Below the pieces are notes generated by a model. The model was given only the letters and a program-made list of their open reading frames with translations. It was not told where the DNA came from and did no database searches. Made by a program: the position numbers and the translations under genes. A stretch of DNA of 64,000 bases, from positions 34,692 through 98,691 of the forward strand of contig NZ_CALCDX010000215.1 in assembly GCF_937900395.1 (NCBI RefSeq), read 5' to 3'. Origin of the DNA: an uncultured Caulobacter sp. GTDB taxonomy: Bacteria; Pseudomonadota; Alphaproteobacteria; Caulobacterales; Caulobacteraceae. The stretch's first letter is position 1. Each line of letters opens with the position of its first letter. Below, in pieces: positions 1-6,129 of the stretch.

Positions 1-908
1 CTGGTGAAGCGCTCCTGGCCGCGCCCGTCCTGGCCCAGCGCGACGATCTCGGGTGAGGCCTTCACCGCGCTCATGGCGCGGTCGAACTGTTCCTTGCCGT
101 CCGAATGGCGGTGGATGACCTTTGCCAGGTCGTGACGTGTGAAGGTCGCCTGCTGGTGCGTGATCGCGTCCAGGGCGATGCGCGGATCGGCGATGATCTT
201 CTCGCCGTTCTCACGGGCGATGCGGTGATGATCTTCGAGCCGCTCGGTCTCGACGCCTTCGCCGGCCATGCGTCCGGCGGCCGGACCGATCTTGTGCTGC
301 GGCTCAAGGTCGATGCCCTGGTCTTCCAGGCTGCGGTGATCGATCCGCGCGTCGAAATCGAGCTGCGCAAGGCGCTCGTTGACGTGGTCGGCCCAGGCTT
401 CGCGCCAGTGCTCAACCAGATCGATGCGGTTCCAGTCGCGCACCTTGGCGCCGAATCCCTCTTCGCCCACTTCGCGCATCGACAGCATGACGTGGGCATG
501 GGGCTTGGCCAGGCCGTCCGGACCGATGTCCCAATGCACATTGAGATCGGCGACCATGCCGCGATCGACCATTTCGCGCTGGACGAAGTCACGGGCCAGT
601 TCGATGCCCTGCGCCTGATCCATCTCGCGGGGAATAGCGAACTCAACCTCGCGGGAGAGCTGGGCGTCCTTGCGCTTTTCGCCGGCCTCGACGGTGTTCC
701 AGAGCGTGGTGCGGTCGGAAAGCTGCTCGGGCGCGCCGTCCGGCAGCATGATCTCCGAGTGGACGACGCCGCCCTTGTTGGTGAAGTCGTGGTCGCGATC
801 CAGCCGCTCATCCCGCAGCCGGCTGGCCGAGCGATAGGCGGCCGAGGCCACGGCGCTGGCCCCGGTGGCGCGGCTGATGACTTTGACGCTGAAGTGGTAG
901 ATCGCCAT
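1..908 (-). CDS. traA: Ti-type conjugative relaxase TraA, 3' end outside window
   Basis: Reading the minus strand from the ATG at 908 gives an open frame to the window edge (302 codons). It begins MAIYHFSVKVISRATG and contains PHAHVML, the histidine cluster that binds the metal in MobA/MobL-type relaxases, near residue 140. Such relaxases nick oriT and pilot the DNA strand into the recipient. In the full Ti-type TraA family a C-terminal helicase follows; that part lies outside the window. The gene diverges from traC and traD across a candidate oriT, the usual Ti-plasmid arrangement. No clear Shine-Dalgarno precedes the ATG, but the start matches the family N-terminus. Family assignment is confident; whether the full gene is intact cannot be seen. 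Confidence 0.9.
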   Translation of the reverse strand, partial: MAIYHFSVKVISRATGASAVASAAYRSASRLRDERLDRDHDFTNKGGVVHSEIMLPDGAPEQLSDRTTLWNTVEAGEKRKDAQLSREVEFAIPREMDQAQGIELARDFVQREMVDRGMVADLNVHWDIGPDGLAKPHAHVMLSMREVGEEGFGAKVRDWNRIDLVEHWREAWADHVNERLAQLDFDARIDHRSLEDQGIDLEPQHKIGPAAGRMAGEGVETERLEDHHRIARENGEKIIADPRIALDAITHQQATFTRHDLAKVIHRHSDGKEQFDRAMSAVKASPEIVALGQDGRGQERFT

Positions 909-936
909 GGCGACAGACCACTTACTACCCTGAGCG

Positions 937-967
937 CACGTCGGCACGACGTATAAGCGCGCCCTCC
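937..967 (+). other. oriT: candidate origin of transfer (oriT) with Q-type nic core
   Basis: Between divergent traA and traC, an inverted repeat ACGTCG-GCA-CGACGT (938-952) is followed at once by ATAAGCGCGCCCT (953-965). From memory, RSF1010/Ti-type oriTs share a TAAGTGCGCCCT-like core next to such a repeat, with the nick inside GCGC/CCT, here expected near 962/963. Position and sequence both fit; function is inferred. Confidence 0.7.
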
Positions 968-1080
968 AAGATTAGAATCTCGGGAGGGACCGGACCGTCT
1001 CAGTGTGTTCCGGCGACCTTACAGCATTCCCCAACGTCCTGTTTTACGCTTGCGCCATCATCCAAACTTGGAGATTTGGG

Positions 1081-1362
1081 ATGCGCAAACCACGTGACTT
1101 CGACGCCGAGCTGAAGAGCCTCGAAGACAAGGCCAAGGCGCTCAAGGATCGTAAGGTCCGGCAGCTTGGCGACCTGGTGATCGCCACCGGCGGCGACGCG
1201 CTCGATATCGAAACCCTCGCCGGCGGGCTCCTCGACATGGCCAGCGCCAAAGATGCCGGCCGTAAGGCAGCTTGGCGCCAACGCGGCGCGGACTTCTTTC
1301 GCGGCGAACCAACCGATCCGGGGCGTCACGGCGCTGCGCCAAGCGCTGGCGTCGACCCGTGA
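1081..1362 (+). CDS. traC: conjugal transfer protein TraC-like
   Basis: A 93-residue basic, charged protein starting MRKPRDFDAELKSLEDKAKALKDRK, with an N-terminal coiled-coil-like region followed by RQLGDLVIATGGDALD. This resembles the small TraC/TraD accessory proteins encoded opposite traA in Ti-type transfer regions, which help assemble the relaxosome at oriT. The ATG at 1081 has a weak purine-rich ribosome site (GGAGATTTGGG) directly upstream. Its 3' end overlaps the traD frame. The name TraC rather than TraD rests on gene order and on the better TraD match of the next gene. Confidence 0.7.
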   Translation: MRKPRDFDAELKSLEDKAKALKDRKVRQLGDLVIATGGDALDIETLAGGLLDMASAKDAGRKAAWRQRGADFFRGEPTDPGRHGAAPSAGVDP

Positions 1363-1762
1363 CGCCGAACGCCGTGTGCGAGCCGCGCAACGCCGTCTCG
1401 AGGCGCGGCGGGCGAGGACCGACAGGCGGGCTTGGGTCGTGAAGCGGCGAGAGCGCACCCGACATCTGATCGAGCTTGGCGGCCTGGTGCAGAAGGCCGG
1501 TCTTGTCGATCTCACCCGGGACGATCGCGCGGCGCTCTATGGTGCGTTTCTGACCCTGGCCAGGATGCTGAGAGGGGAGGTCGCCGAGCACAACCTGGCG
1601 CTCCAGGGCGAGCACCGACCGTTCCGGTCCTGGCTCCCGCCATGGGGGAGGGCGGGGCGGCCGACGTCGGGACGCGGCGGTCAGGCCCCACAGATAAGCG
1701 AGGCACAGCGCGGACAACGTGCCGTGCGCAGCTCGTCCATCGTCGCTTTGAACAACGCGTAA
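1253..1762 (+). CDS. traD: conjugal transfer protein TraD, start uncertain
   Basis: The diagnostic TraD segment RTRHLIELGGLVQKAGLVDL lies in the middle of this frame and is preceded by an Arg-rich helix. TraD is a small accessory factor of the Ti-type relaxosome. The first ATG (1253) would overlap traC by 110 bases; a GTG at 1376 would start just before the conserved helix. The last ~50 residues (after LALQGEHRPF) look unlike TraD and run 82 bases into the convergent gene at 1681-2175, so the natural 3' end may have been replaced at a recombination junction. traG, normally next, is absent. Confidence 0.65.
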   Translation: MPAVRQLGANAARTSFAANQPIRGVTALRQALASTRDAERRVRAAQRRLEARRARTDRRAWVVKRRERTRHLIELGGLVQKAGLVDLTRDDRAALYGAFLTLARMLRGEVAEHNLALQGEHRPFRSWLPPWGRAGRPTSGRGGQAPQISEAQRGQRAVRSSSIVALNNA

Positions 1763-2175
1763 CCGTCGCCTTGCTGATGGACCATCACCTTCAACGCCAC
1801 CTCCAGCTTGGCGATAACGCCCTGCAGGTCGCGCGCCGGTACGGCCGGCAAGGCTTCCAGCCATTCCTCGCGGCGCTCGAACAGCGGCTTTAACTGCGCG
1901 TCGATCGCGTCCATTTCCTGCGTCGGCGACAGCGCCACGCGCTCGTCCGGCGTCATGCGTTCCCAACGTCTCTCACGGACCAGAATGGTCTCAAGGTCCG
2001 ACCAGCGTAGACCGAGCCGGTCGATCTCGGCGTCGAGCGCGATCCAGGCCTCGCAGCGCGCCAGGACCTCGTTCGGCGACACCGCGCTCCCGGCGCCAGC
2101 GATCATGGGCGCCGCACTGGCAGCGCCAATCACAACGCGCCGCGACACCGCGAAGGGGTCATGGTCCCGAGACAT
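1681..2175 (-). CDS. unknown protein with Tat-like leader (paralogue B)
   Basis: A 164-residue protein of unknown function. The N-terminus reads MSRDHDPFAVSRRVVIGAAS followed by a hydrophobic stretch, resembling a twin-arginine leader. The remainder is a charged helical region with the pattern WIALDAEIDRLGLRWSDLE. It is clearly related to the product of 3458-2967 (shared SRRV leader, W-x-A-x-DAE motif, same length). It is the last gene of a four-gene minus-strand operon and overlaps the previous gene by 17 bases. I chose ATG 2175 over the upstream in-frame ATG at 2190 because the leader then starts correctly. Export is inferred only from the leader. Confidence 0.6.
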   Translation of the reverse strand: MSRDHDPFAVSRRVVIGAASAAPMIAGAGSAVSPNEVLARCEAWIALDAEIDRLGLRWSDLETILVRERRWERMTPDERVALSPTQEMDAIDAQLKPLFERREEWLEALPAVPARDLQGVIAKLEVALKVMVHQQGDGYALFKATMDELRTARCPRCASLICGA

Positions 2176-2509
2176 CGGCAGGCTCCACATTGGACAGTGG
2201 GATGGACCTGGGGCGCGCGCGCTCGATCACATCCATCGTTCTGACGATCTCGTAGAGAGCGCCGGCGAGATGCGCCTGAACTTCCGCGACTGAAATGCCC
2301 AGCTGGCGCGCGATCAGGGCGTAGTCGAGCGCCTTGATCTGACTGAGCAGAAAGACGTCGCGCCGATCTCGGCCAAGCCGTAGCACCGCGTACGACAGGA
2401 CCTGCCGCGGATTGTCTGGATCGAACGGGCGACCTCGCCAGAGGCGAGGATGTCGCCAACGCCACCCCTGATCGCGCACGAATGGCCACGGCATCTGGAT
2501 CCGCGACAT
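2159..2509 (-). CDS. stand-alone sigma-70 region 4-like DNA-binding protein
   Basis: A 116-residue protein whose centre (about residues 50-90) reads DVFLLSQIKALDYALIARQL then GISVAEVQAHL, the acidic entry and helix-turn-helix of sigma-70 region 4. No region 2 (core binding, -10 recognition) is present, so it is not a complete sigma factor. It may bind DNA or modulate another sigma factor. Its ATG overlaps the TGA of the upstream HEPN-like gene (TGATG at 2511-2507), which implies translational coupling. Confidence 0.65.
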   Translation of the reverse strand: MSRIQMPWPFVRDQGWRWRHPRLWRGRPFDPDNPRQVLSYAVLRLGRDRRDVFLLSQIKALDYALIARQLGISVAEVQAHLAGALYEIVRTMDVIERARPRSIPLSNVEPADVSGP

Positions 2510-2970
2510 CAGACGGCTCCTCGCGGCTCAGGCCAGCGAGCGCCTGCAGCGTCCCCGATCGCGTCGACCAAGGCGCGCACCGTCACGCAGGCCTGCGACC
2601 AGCACACCGATGCGATGGCGTCCGGCGCCATGTGAGACATGGCGTGAACCCGGTAGTAGGGGCTCAACAGCGCGGCGAGTTCAGGCAGCGCCGTCGGCAC
2701 GTTGGAAAGCCCCGCCCGCCGTGCCGATCTGAGGGCCTTCACCAGATCGTGCCGCAGATGCACGCGACACCAGTCATCGGTGATCCCGCGTTGCAGAAGA
2801 TACGCTTTCAGCGAAAGCTCGATCGCGATGGCGAGAAAGTATCGCGTCAGTTCAGGGTAGCGCGGCAACGCGGTCTCAGCGGCCTGATGAAAACCGCTCG
2901 CGTTGCGGCGGAACGTTGTCGCCAGCGAACGGTCGGCGCTGTGACGCCGCGGACGAACGCGGCGGGTCAT
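2509..2970 (-). CDS. HEPN-like helical protein, possible RNase
   Basis: A 153-residue helical protein. The segment TRYFLAIAIELSLKAYLLQRG followed ~12 residues later by RHDLVKAL resembles HEPN-fold proteins (E-L-x-L-K ... HDL). Residues R69 and H74 form an Rx4H pattern, the catalytic signature in HEPN ribonucleases; this could be coincidental. The start ATG overlaps the upstream stop by four bases (ATGA) and its stop overlaps the next start, so it is locked in the operon. The function is unknown; the HEPN assignment is moderate. Confidence 0.5.
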   Translation of the reverse strand: MTRRVRPRRHSADRSLATTFRRNASGFHQAAETALPRYPELTRYFLAIAIELSLKAYLLQRGITDDWCRVHLRHDLVKALRSARRAGLSNVPTALPELAALLSPYYRVHAMSHMAPDAIASVCWSQACVTVRALVDAIGDAAGARWPEPRGAV

Positions 2971-3458
2971 GTTCCACCAGTGAAGGCGCCGAGATCGCGA
3001 ATGGCGCGCGTGATCAGGCCGTGAGCCCGTGGATGATCTTCTGCAAAGATGAGGCGCGCGGCGACCGACAGGTTCGCCGCCACAGCCGCGACACTTGTCG
3101 CCGGCGCCGGCCTCATCGCTCTCAGGAGGGCTTCGCCTTCCACCTCCAGCACATCGAGTCGGGCGTCGATCGCGGCCAATCTGGCGCCTTCAGGTATTCC
3201 GGCTTGCTGTTCGAGCGAAAGGCGGTGCCAGCCGTGCGCCTTCATCAGCCGGCCTTCGAGGCTGCCCCATTCCAGTTGAAGGCGGCGCTGCTCTGCGTCG
3301 ATGGCGAGCCAGCGGTGACAGAGGTCAACAGATCGGCTCTGCGATCCGCCCGGCGTCGCGCTGAACATCGGCGTCGCTGATCCACCGGCGAGTATGACAC
3401 GTCGAGATAGATGGTACGGGCGCACGACAGCATCCGCCGCTTTACGACGTGAGTTCAT
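2967..3458 (-). CDS. unknown protein with Tat-like leader (paralogue A), first gene of operon
   Basis: A 163-residue protein of unknown function, beginning MNSRRKAADAVVRPYHLSRR and continuing VILAGGSATPM, a possible Tat-type leader. The mature part (RWLAIDAEQRRLQLEWGSLE) aligns along its length with the last gene of the operon, so the two are paralogues. It is the promoter-proximal gene of a four-gene minus-strand unit and diverges from an XRE regulator at 3556. The 97-bp divergent spacer holds repeated CTTT-NN-TAAAG elements that could bind that regulator. Confidence 0.55.
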   Translation of the reverse strand: MNSRRKAADAVVRPYHLSRRVILAGGSATPMFSATPGGSQSRSVDLCHRWLAIDAEQRRLQLEWGSLEGRLMKAHGWHRLSLEQQAGIPEGARLAAIDARLDVLEVEGEALLRAMRPAPATSVAAVAANLSVAARLIFAEDHPRAHGLITRAIRDLGAFTGGT

Positions 3459-3486
3459 GACACGTGATCCTGGGTGTGTACTACTT

Positions 3487-3550
3487 CTTTAGTATCACCG
3501 GCGATGCCTTTCGTAAAGCGAAAAGCATCTTAAACTTTACTAAAGGTAAA
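3487..3550. promoter_or_regulatory. repeated CTTT-NN-TAAAG elements in divergent promoter
   Basis: CTTTCGTAAAG (3508-3518) and CTTTACTAAAG (3535-3545) are near-palindromic copies, and CTTTAGTATCA (3487-3497) is a half copy. The last full copy also forms TTTAC-TAAAG-GTAAA. They lie between the unknown operon and the XRE gene and are plausible operators for that regulator. Confidence 0.4.
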
Positions 3551-3555
3551 ATACG

Positions 3556-3792
3556 ATGCTGACTGCAGCTCAGATCCGCGCCGCACGGGCACTTGTGGAT
3601 TGGAGCGGGCCGAGGCTTGCTGAGGCGGCGGGGCTGTCTTTGCCGACAATCCGTAGGATGGAGAGCGCGGTGGGGCCAGGTCGCAGTGCCGTCGACAACG
3701 TTGAGGCGGTGCGCCGAGCGCTTGAGACTGCTGGTGTCATATTCCAGATGGCTGATGAAACCGCCGGCCCCGGTGTACGCCTAAGAAAGTAG
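3556..3792 (+). CDS. small XRE-family transcriptional regulator
   Basis: A 78-residue protein consisting of a single helix-turn-helix: MLTAAQIRAARALVDWSG then RLAEAAGLSLPTIRRMES, ending with a short tail (GVIFQMADETAGPGVRLRK) typical of small alphaproteobacterial Cro/XRE proteins. It would bind DNA, most likely the spacer it shares with the divergent four-gene operon. There is no good Shine-Dalgarno before ATG 3556, suggesting a short leader or leaderless transcript. The target is inferred from position. Confidence 0.75.
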   Translation: MLTAAQIRAARALVDWSGPRLAEAAGLSLPTIRRMESAVGPGRSAVDNVEAVRRALETAGVIFQMADETAGPGVRLRK

Positions 3793-3993
3793 CGAAGGCG
3801 GCGGTGATCCAGCTCGGCTGCGTCAAGGCGGGCGTACTGCGGCCAGCTGCGGCAGGCTACGCTAAAGGCGCCGGCAGCCTGTCTTTCTTTCCCAGAGTAC
3901 GATCTGGCCCTGCAAGGTCTTGTCGTTGGCGACCCGAAATCCAATTCTGGCTCATCGAATGCCTTCAGATCCCAATCTGTGGAGCTCGCAACG

Positions 3994-4194
3994 ATGGCCG
4001 ATCCGGACCGCATTGTTCGCCTGAAGACTGTGCTGGCGCGCACGGGCCTCAGTCGCTCAACCCTCTACCGCAAGATCCGTGAGGGGACGTTCCCCGCCCA
4101 GGTGCGTATCAGCATCCACGGCGCCGGATGGCGCGAGTCGGCTCTTAACCGCTGGATTGCCGACCCGGTCGGCTTCCGTCCGGAGGCGTCGTGA
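3994..4194 (+). CDS. AlpA-family phage/ICE regulator
   Basis: A 66-residue protein: MADPDRIVRLKTVLARTGLS followed by RSTLYRKIREGTFPAQVRIS and GWRESALNRWI, the canonical AlpA/MerR-like DNA-binding fold used by integrative elements to control excision or integrase genes. ATG 3994 is chosen because GGAG sits eight bases upstream and because this is the family N-terminus; the in-frame ATG at 3979 would precede that site. Its TGA overlaps the ATG of the following short excisionase-like frame. It supports the view that this region is an integrative element. Confidence 0.85.
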   Translation: MADPDRIVRLKTVLARTGLSRSTLYRKIREGTFPAQVRISIHGAGWRESALNRWIADPVGFRPEAS

Positions 4195-4310
4195 TGGCCA
4201 AGCATCAAGTGGAGCGGATGGCCTACCGCATCAGCGAGGCTGCCGAGGTTCTCGCCCTAAGCCGTAGCTGGATAGTGAAAACGCATACGTTGTCTGTATC
4301 CGATGGCTAG
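4194..4310 (+). pseudogene. truncated excisionase-like HTH protein
   Basis: A 38-codon frame starting MAKHQVERMAYRISEAAEVL and ALSRSWIVK, the first half of a MerR/excisionase-type HTH, then breaking off after the recognition helix (KTHTLSVSDG, stop). Intact proteins of this type continue with a wing such as GxLPxxRxGRR, which is missing here. It overlaps the AlpA stop by one base and meets the converging XRE pseudogene, so a deletion junction probably lies near 4285. Confidence 0.55.
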
Positions 4311-4642
4311 CTGCCGTCACGTCGCTTGATATGCGTATGCCTGGGTAGGCTGGCGCTAGCCAGCGTTTGGCCAGCTCGATCCTCGGCGATACCGGCGAGT
4401 GGAGCCAAGCCGTCCAGCAGTCCGAGTGTCTGCATAACGGCTGCGTAGATGCCTATGCTGACGCCAGTATCGCCCTTTTCAATCTTCTGGAGAGTGGGCG
4501 TGAGGTGAAGGCCCGTTCAGCGACGATTGCCATCGATAGCCGGCGCCGGCGTCGCGCATCGCGAAGATCGGCCCCGAGCTTGTCCGCGAAGAGCGCCTAG
4601 CGCCCGCGCGCCGGCGTTGCTCTGATGGCGGATCGTCGTCAT
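4307..4642 (-). pseudogene. frameshifted XRE-family regulator
   Basis: On the minus strand one frame reads ADKLGADLRDARRRRRLSMA then IVAERAFTSRP, and after a one-base shift in the CGCCC run (~4487-4491) the next frame reads TLQKIEKGDTGVSIGIYAAV then MQTLGLLDGLAPLAG, stopping at 4307. Together they make an XRE regulator of the kind usually found beside HipA-type genes. A second shift seems needed near 4600 to connect to ATG 4642. No HipA-like gene is nearby. I read it as a decayed gene; a sequencing error at the C-run is possible. Confidence 0.6.
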
Positions 4643-4681
4643 GAACGGGGGGTCTTGTAGTCCAACGCGGCGTGGCGCTTG

Positions 4682-5002
4682 TCATTCGGCCTCCAGCGCT
4701 AGCTCCCACGTTTCGATTGCCAACAATACCGAGCGGCTCTGGATCGCCGCTTTTGACAGGTCGTGTTGGCTTTGCAGGTCCATCCAGAACTGCGCGTCGA
4801 CGCCAAGCGCGCGTTCGAGCCGTAAGGCTGTGTCGGCGGTTATGGGTTCCAAGCCGACCGTGATCTGCTCGATGTTTGGCAGTCCCAGGGTCGCGGCCAG
4901 TGCGCTGGCGGTTATACGGCGCGGCGCAAGATAGGCTTCGCGCAGGATCTCGCCAGGGTGTGGCAGGGGCGCGGTGAAGTCGAAGTCCAGGAACGAAGCC
5001 AT
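4682..5002 (-). CDS. higA: HigA-family antitoxin-like HTH protein without adjacent toxin
   Basis: A 106-residue protein: MASFLDFDFTAPLPHPGEIL, REAYLAPRRITASALAATLG, then ITADTALRLERALGVDAQFW, the standard HigA layout (HPGEILREE, HTH, TADTALRLxRALG, FWxxLQ). HigA normally represses its operon and neutralises the HigB ribosome-dependent mRNA nuclease encoded just upstream. Here no HigB frame is visible upstream; only a ~48-codon fragment without start remains. The true start is ATG 5002 (GAGGTGACAT context), not the longer frame from 5110. It is a solitary antitoxin or a remnant. Confidence 0.75.
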   Translation of the reverse strand: MASFLDFDFTAPLPHPGEILREAYLAPRRITASALAATLGLPNIEQITVGLEPITADTALRLERALGVDAQFWMDLQSQHDLSKAAIQSRSVLLAIETWELALEAE

Positions 5003-5350
5003 TATGTCACCTCGTGCAGGCCGGTTTGCGTCGGCCCGGGGTGATGACCTCGAACTTTGATTCTGAGGCGCCAGCCGTTTCGACAAAGAACTCGAGCGGG
5101 GCGCCGCCATGCACCAAGCTCCAGCTTAGCTCGCCTCTAGCCGCCAGCGGCGCTCACCCACCGATCCTAAAGCGGCTGAAGGCTGAAATCAGCATATCTA
5201 ACGGCGGGAAGCGCTTCTGCCGCATTGGGCCCAAAGTATATAAATACTTCACAATTAAGAATAGAGGCCATGCCTGTCAGATGCGACCAGTGTCTAACGG
5301 CTGGCCGAGAACGCGCTCTGATCATGCTCCTGGGGTGCCTTTCTCGTAGA
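5003..5350. other. gene-free stretch with a short broken minus-strand frame
   Basis: No credible gene is seen. On the minus strand (about 5155-5010) a startless ~48-codon frame includes the words VHGGAPLEFFVETAG and SKFEVITPGRR before a stop abutting higA. It may be the tail of a deleted gene. I cannot assign it; it does not look like HigB. Confidence 0.3.
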
Positions 5351-5683
5351 TTACTTGCGAGACTTTCGATCGTCCAAGAACATGAGCTCAAATATAGCCG
5401 GGTCGTAGAAGCGCAGCATGTGTTGTGCAAATTCATATGGATCAATTTTCAGAGCGAGAGCCCAGTCCAGATATCTATCTGGAGGAATTCTACTTCTTCC
5501 AATCTCAATTTGAGAAATAAAAGTGTAGTGATCAGACCCAAGTATGGATGCAAGTTGACTTTGAGAAAGGTTAATATCAAGGCGCTTCTGCTTCAGCCAG
5601 GAGCCAGCTTCCTTGCGAAGTTCGGAGAATTTTGCCGTTTCTTTTTTCTTTAAGCTGCTCAAGGCAAAAACTCCGTCGCCCAT
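5351..5683 (-). CDS. XRE-family HTH transcriptional regulator
   Basis: A 110-residue protein with an HTH at about residues 30-65 (LSQSQLASILGSDHYTFISQ then IEIGRSRIPPD) and a C-terminal extension FAQHMLRFYDPAIFELMF. The gene and its surroundings are markedly more AT-rich than the rest of the window, a sign of foreign origin. ATG 5683 (MGDGVFALSS) is chosen; 5740 is an alternative start. It diverges from the S-layer gene across 446 bases of palindrome-rich DNA, so it is a natural candidate to regulate it. The target is inferred. Confidence 0.7.
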   Translation of the reverse strand: MGDGVFALSSLKKKETAKFSELRKEAGSWLKQKRLDINLSQSQLASILGSDHYTFISQIEIGRSRIPPDRYLDWALALKIDPYEFAQHMLRFYDPAIFELMFLDDRKSRK

Positions 5684-5838
5684 AATGACGATTCGACTTG
5701 CAGCTAGCCCATCGACGGAACTGCACATGCAGATCTGCATGTGTGCCGTTCTAGGCGGCGAAAATCGATCTCAGGCTGGCCGTATTGTTTCGGCGGCAGC
5801 TTTATACCGTGGTTATGCCGGGTTTATGCTCTCCGTCC

Positions 5839-5856
5839 ACTATGGGAATCCATAGT
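5839..5856. repeat. palindrome ACTATGG-GAAT-CCATAGT
   Basis: Perfect 7-bp arms around a 4-bp centre in the intergenic DNA between the XRE gene and the S-layer gene. It could be an operator. Confidence 0.4.
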
Positions 5857-5877
5857 CTCTCGTATAAATTTCGAACA

Positions 5878-5916
5878 GTTTAAACTAAACGTGCAGTCGG
5901 GTTATTAAGTTTAAAC
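5878..5916. repeat. two GTTTAAAC palindromes 31 bp apart
   Basis: GTTTAAAC occurs at 5878-5885 and 5909-5916, spaced 31 bp (about three helical turns). Such phasing suits co-operative binding, but short AT-rich words can also repeat by chance. Confidence 0.3.
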
Positions 5917-5935
5917 GCAACATGCGTTTCTGGCA

Positions 5936-6020
5936 TATAGAGTAATTGCTCTATAATTCGAAGTGTGGTCCGGTGATTGCGACGAGCTGTGTATCAATGC
6001 TATAGAGCAATTACTCTATA
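5936..6020. promoter_or_regulatory. pair of inverted 20-bp operators upstream of rsaA
   Basis: TATAGAGTAATTGCTCTATA (5936-5955) recurs as its exact reverse complement at 6001-6020. Each copy is itself a TATAGAG-N6-CTCTATA palindrome. The copies lie 65 bp apart and each overlaps a possible -10 hexamer (TATAAT 5952, TATACT 6017). This is what paired repressor sites with looping would look like; the adjacent XRE protein is the obvious candidate ligand. Confidence 0.6.
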
Positions 6021-6129
6021 CTAAAAACTCCTTGCGAGCGTATTGGCAATGCTGTACCTGCCACCCAGGGCAATAGTTGGGGCCATGTGCCGGCTGTGGC
6101 CTTGGGACCTTTTGGGAGATAGAATTTCT

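Larger units (their letters stand above)
5684..6129. promoter_or_regulatory. long AT-rich leader upstream of the S-layer gene
   Basis: No gene is seen in this 446-bp stretch. It holds at least three palindrome types (listed separately), two possible -10 hexamers (TATAAT 5952-5957 and TATACT 6017-6022), and a ribosome site GGGAG (6114-6118) before ATG 6130. Matching -35 boxes are not convincing. Its base composition contrasts with the GC-rich S-layer gene. Confidence 0.5.

Noticed and set aside
105..956. 283-codon plus-strand frame at the window start
   Set aside because: The opposite strand encodes a clear TraA relaxase that simply runs off the edge; the plus frame is its shadow.
5003..5160. 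HigB toxin upstream of higA
   Set aside because: The expected position holds only a startless fragment without HigB motifs.
5936..6020. Reading the inverted pair as IS terminal repeats
   Set aside because: Only 45 bp separates the copies, each copy is itself palindromic, and no target duplication is seen; operators fit better.
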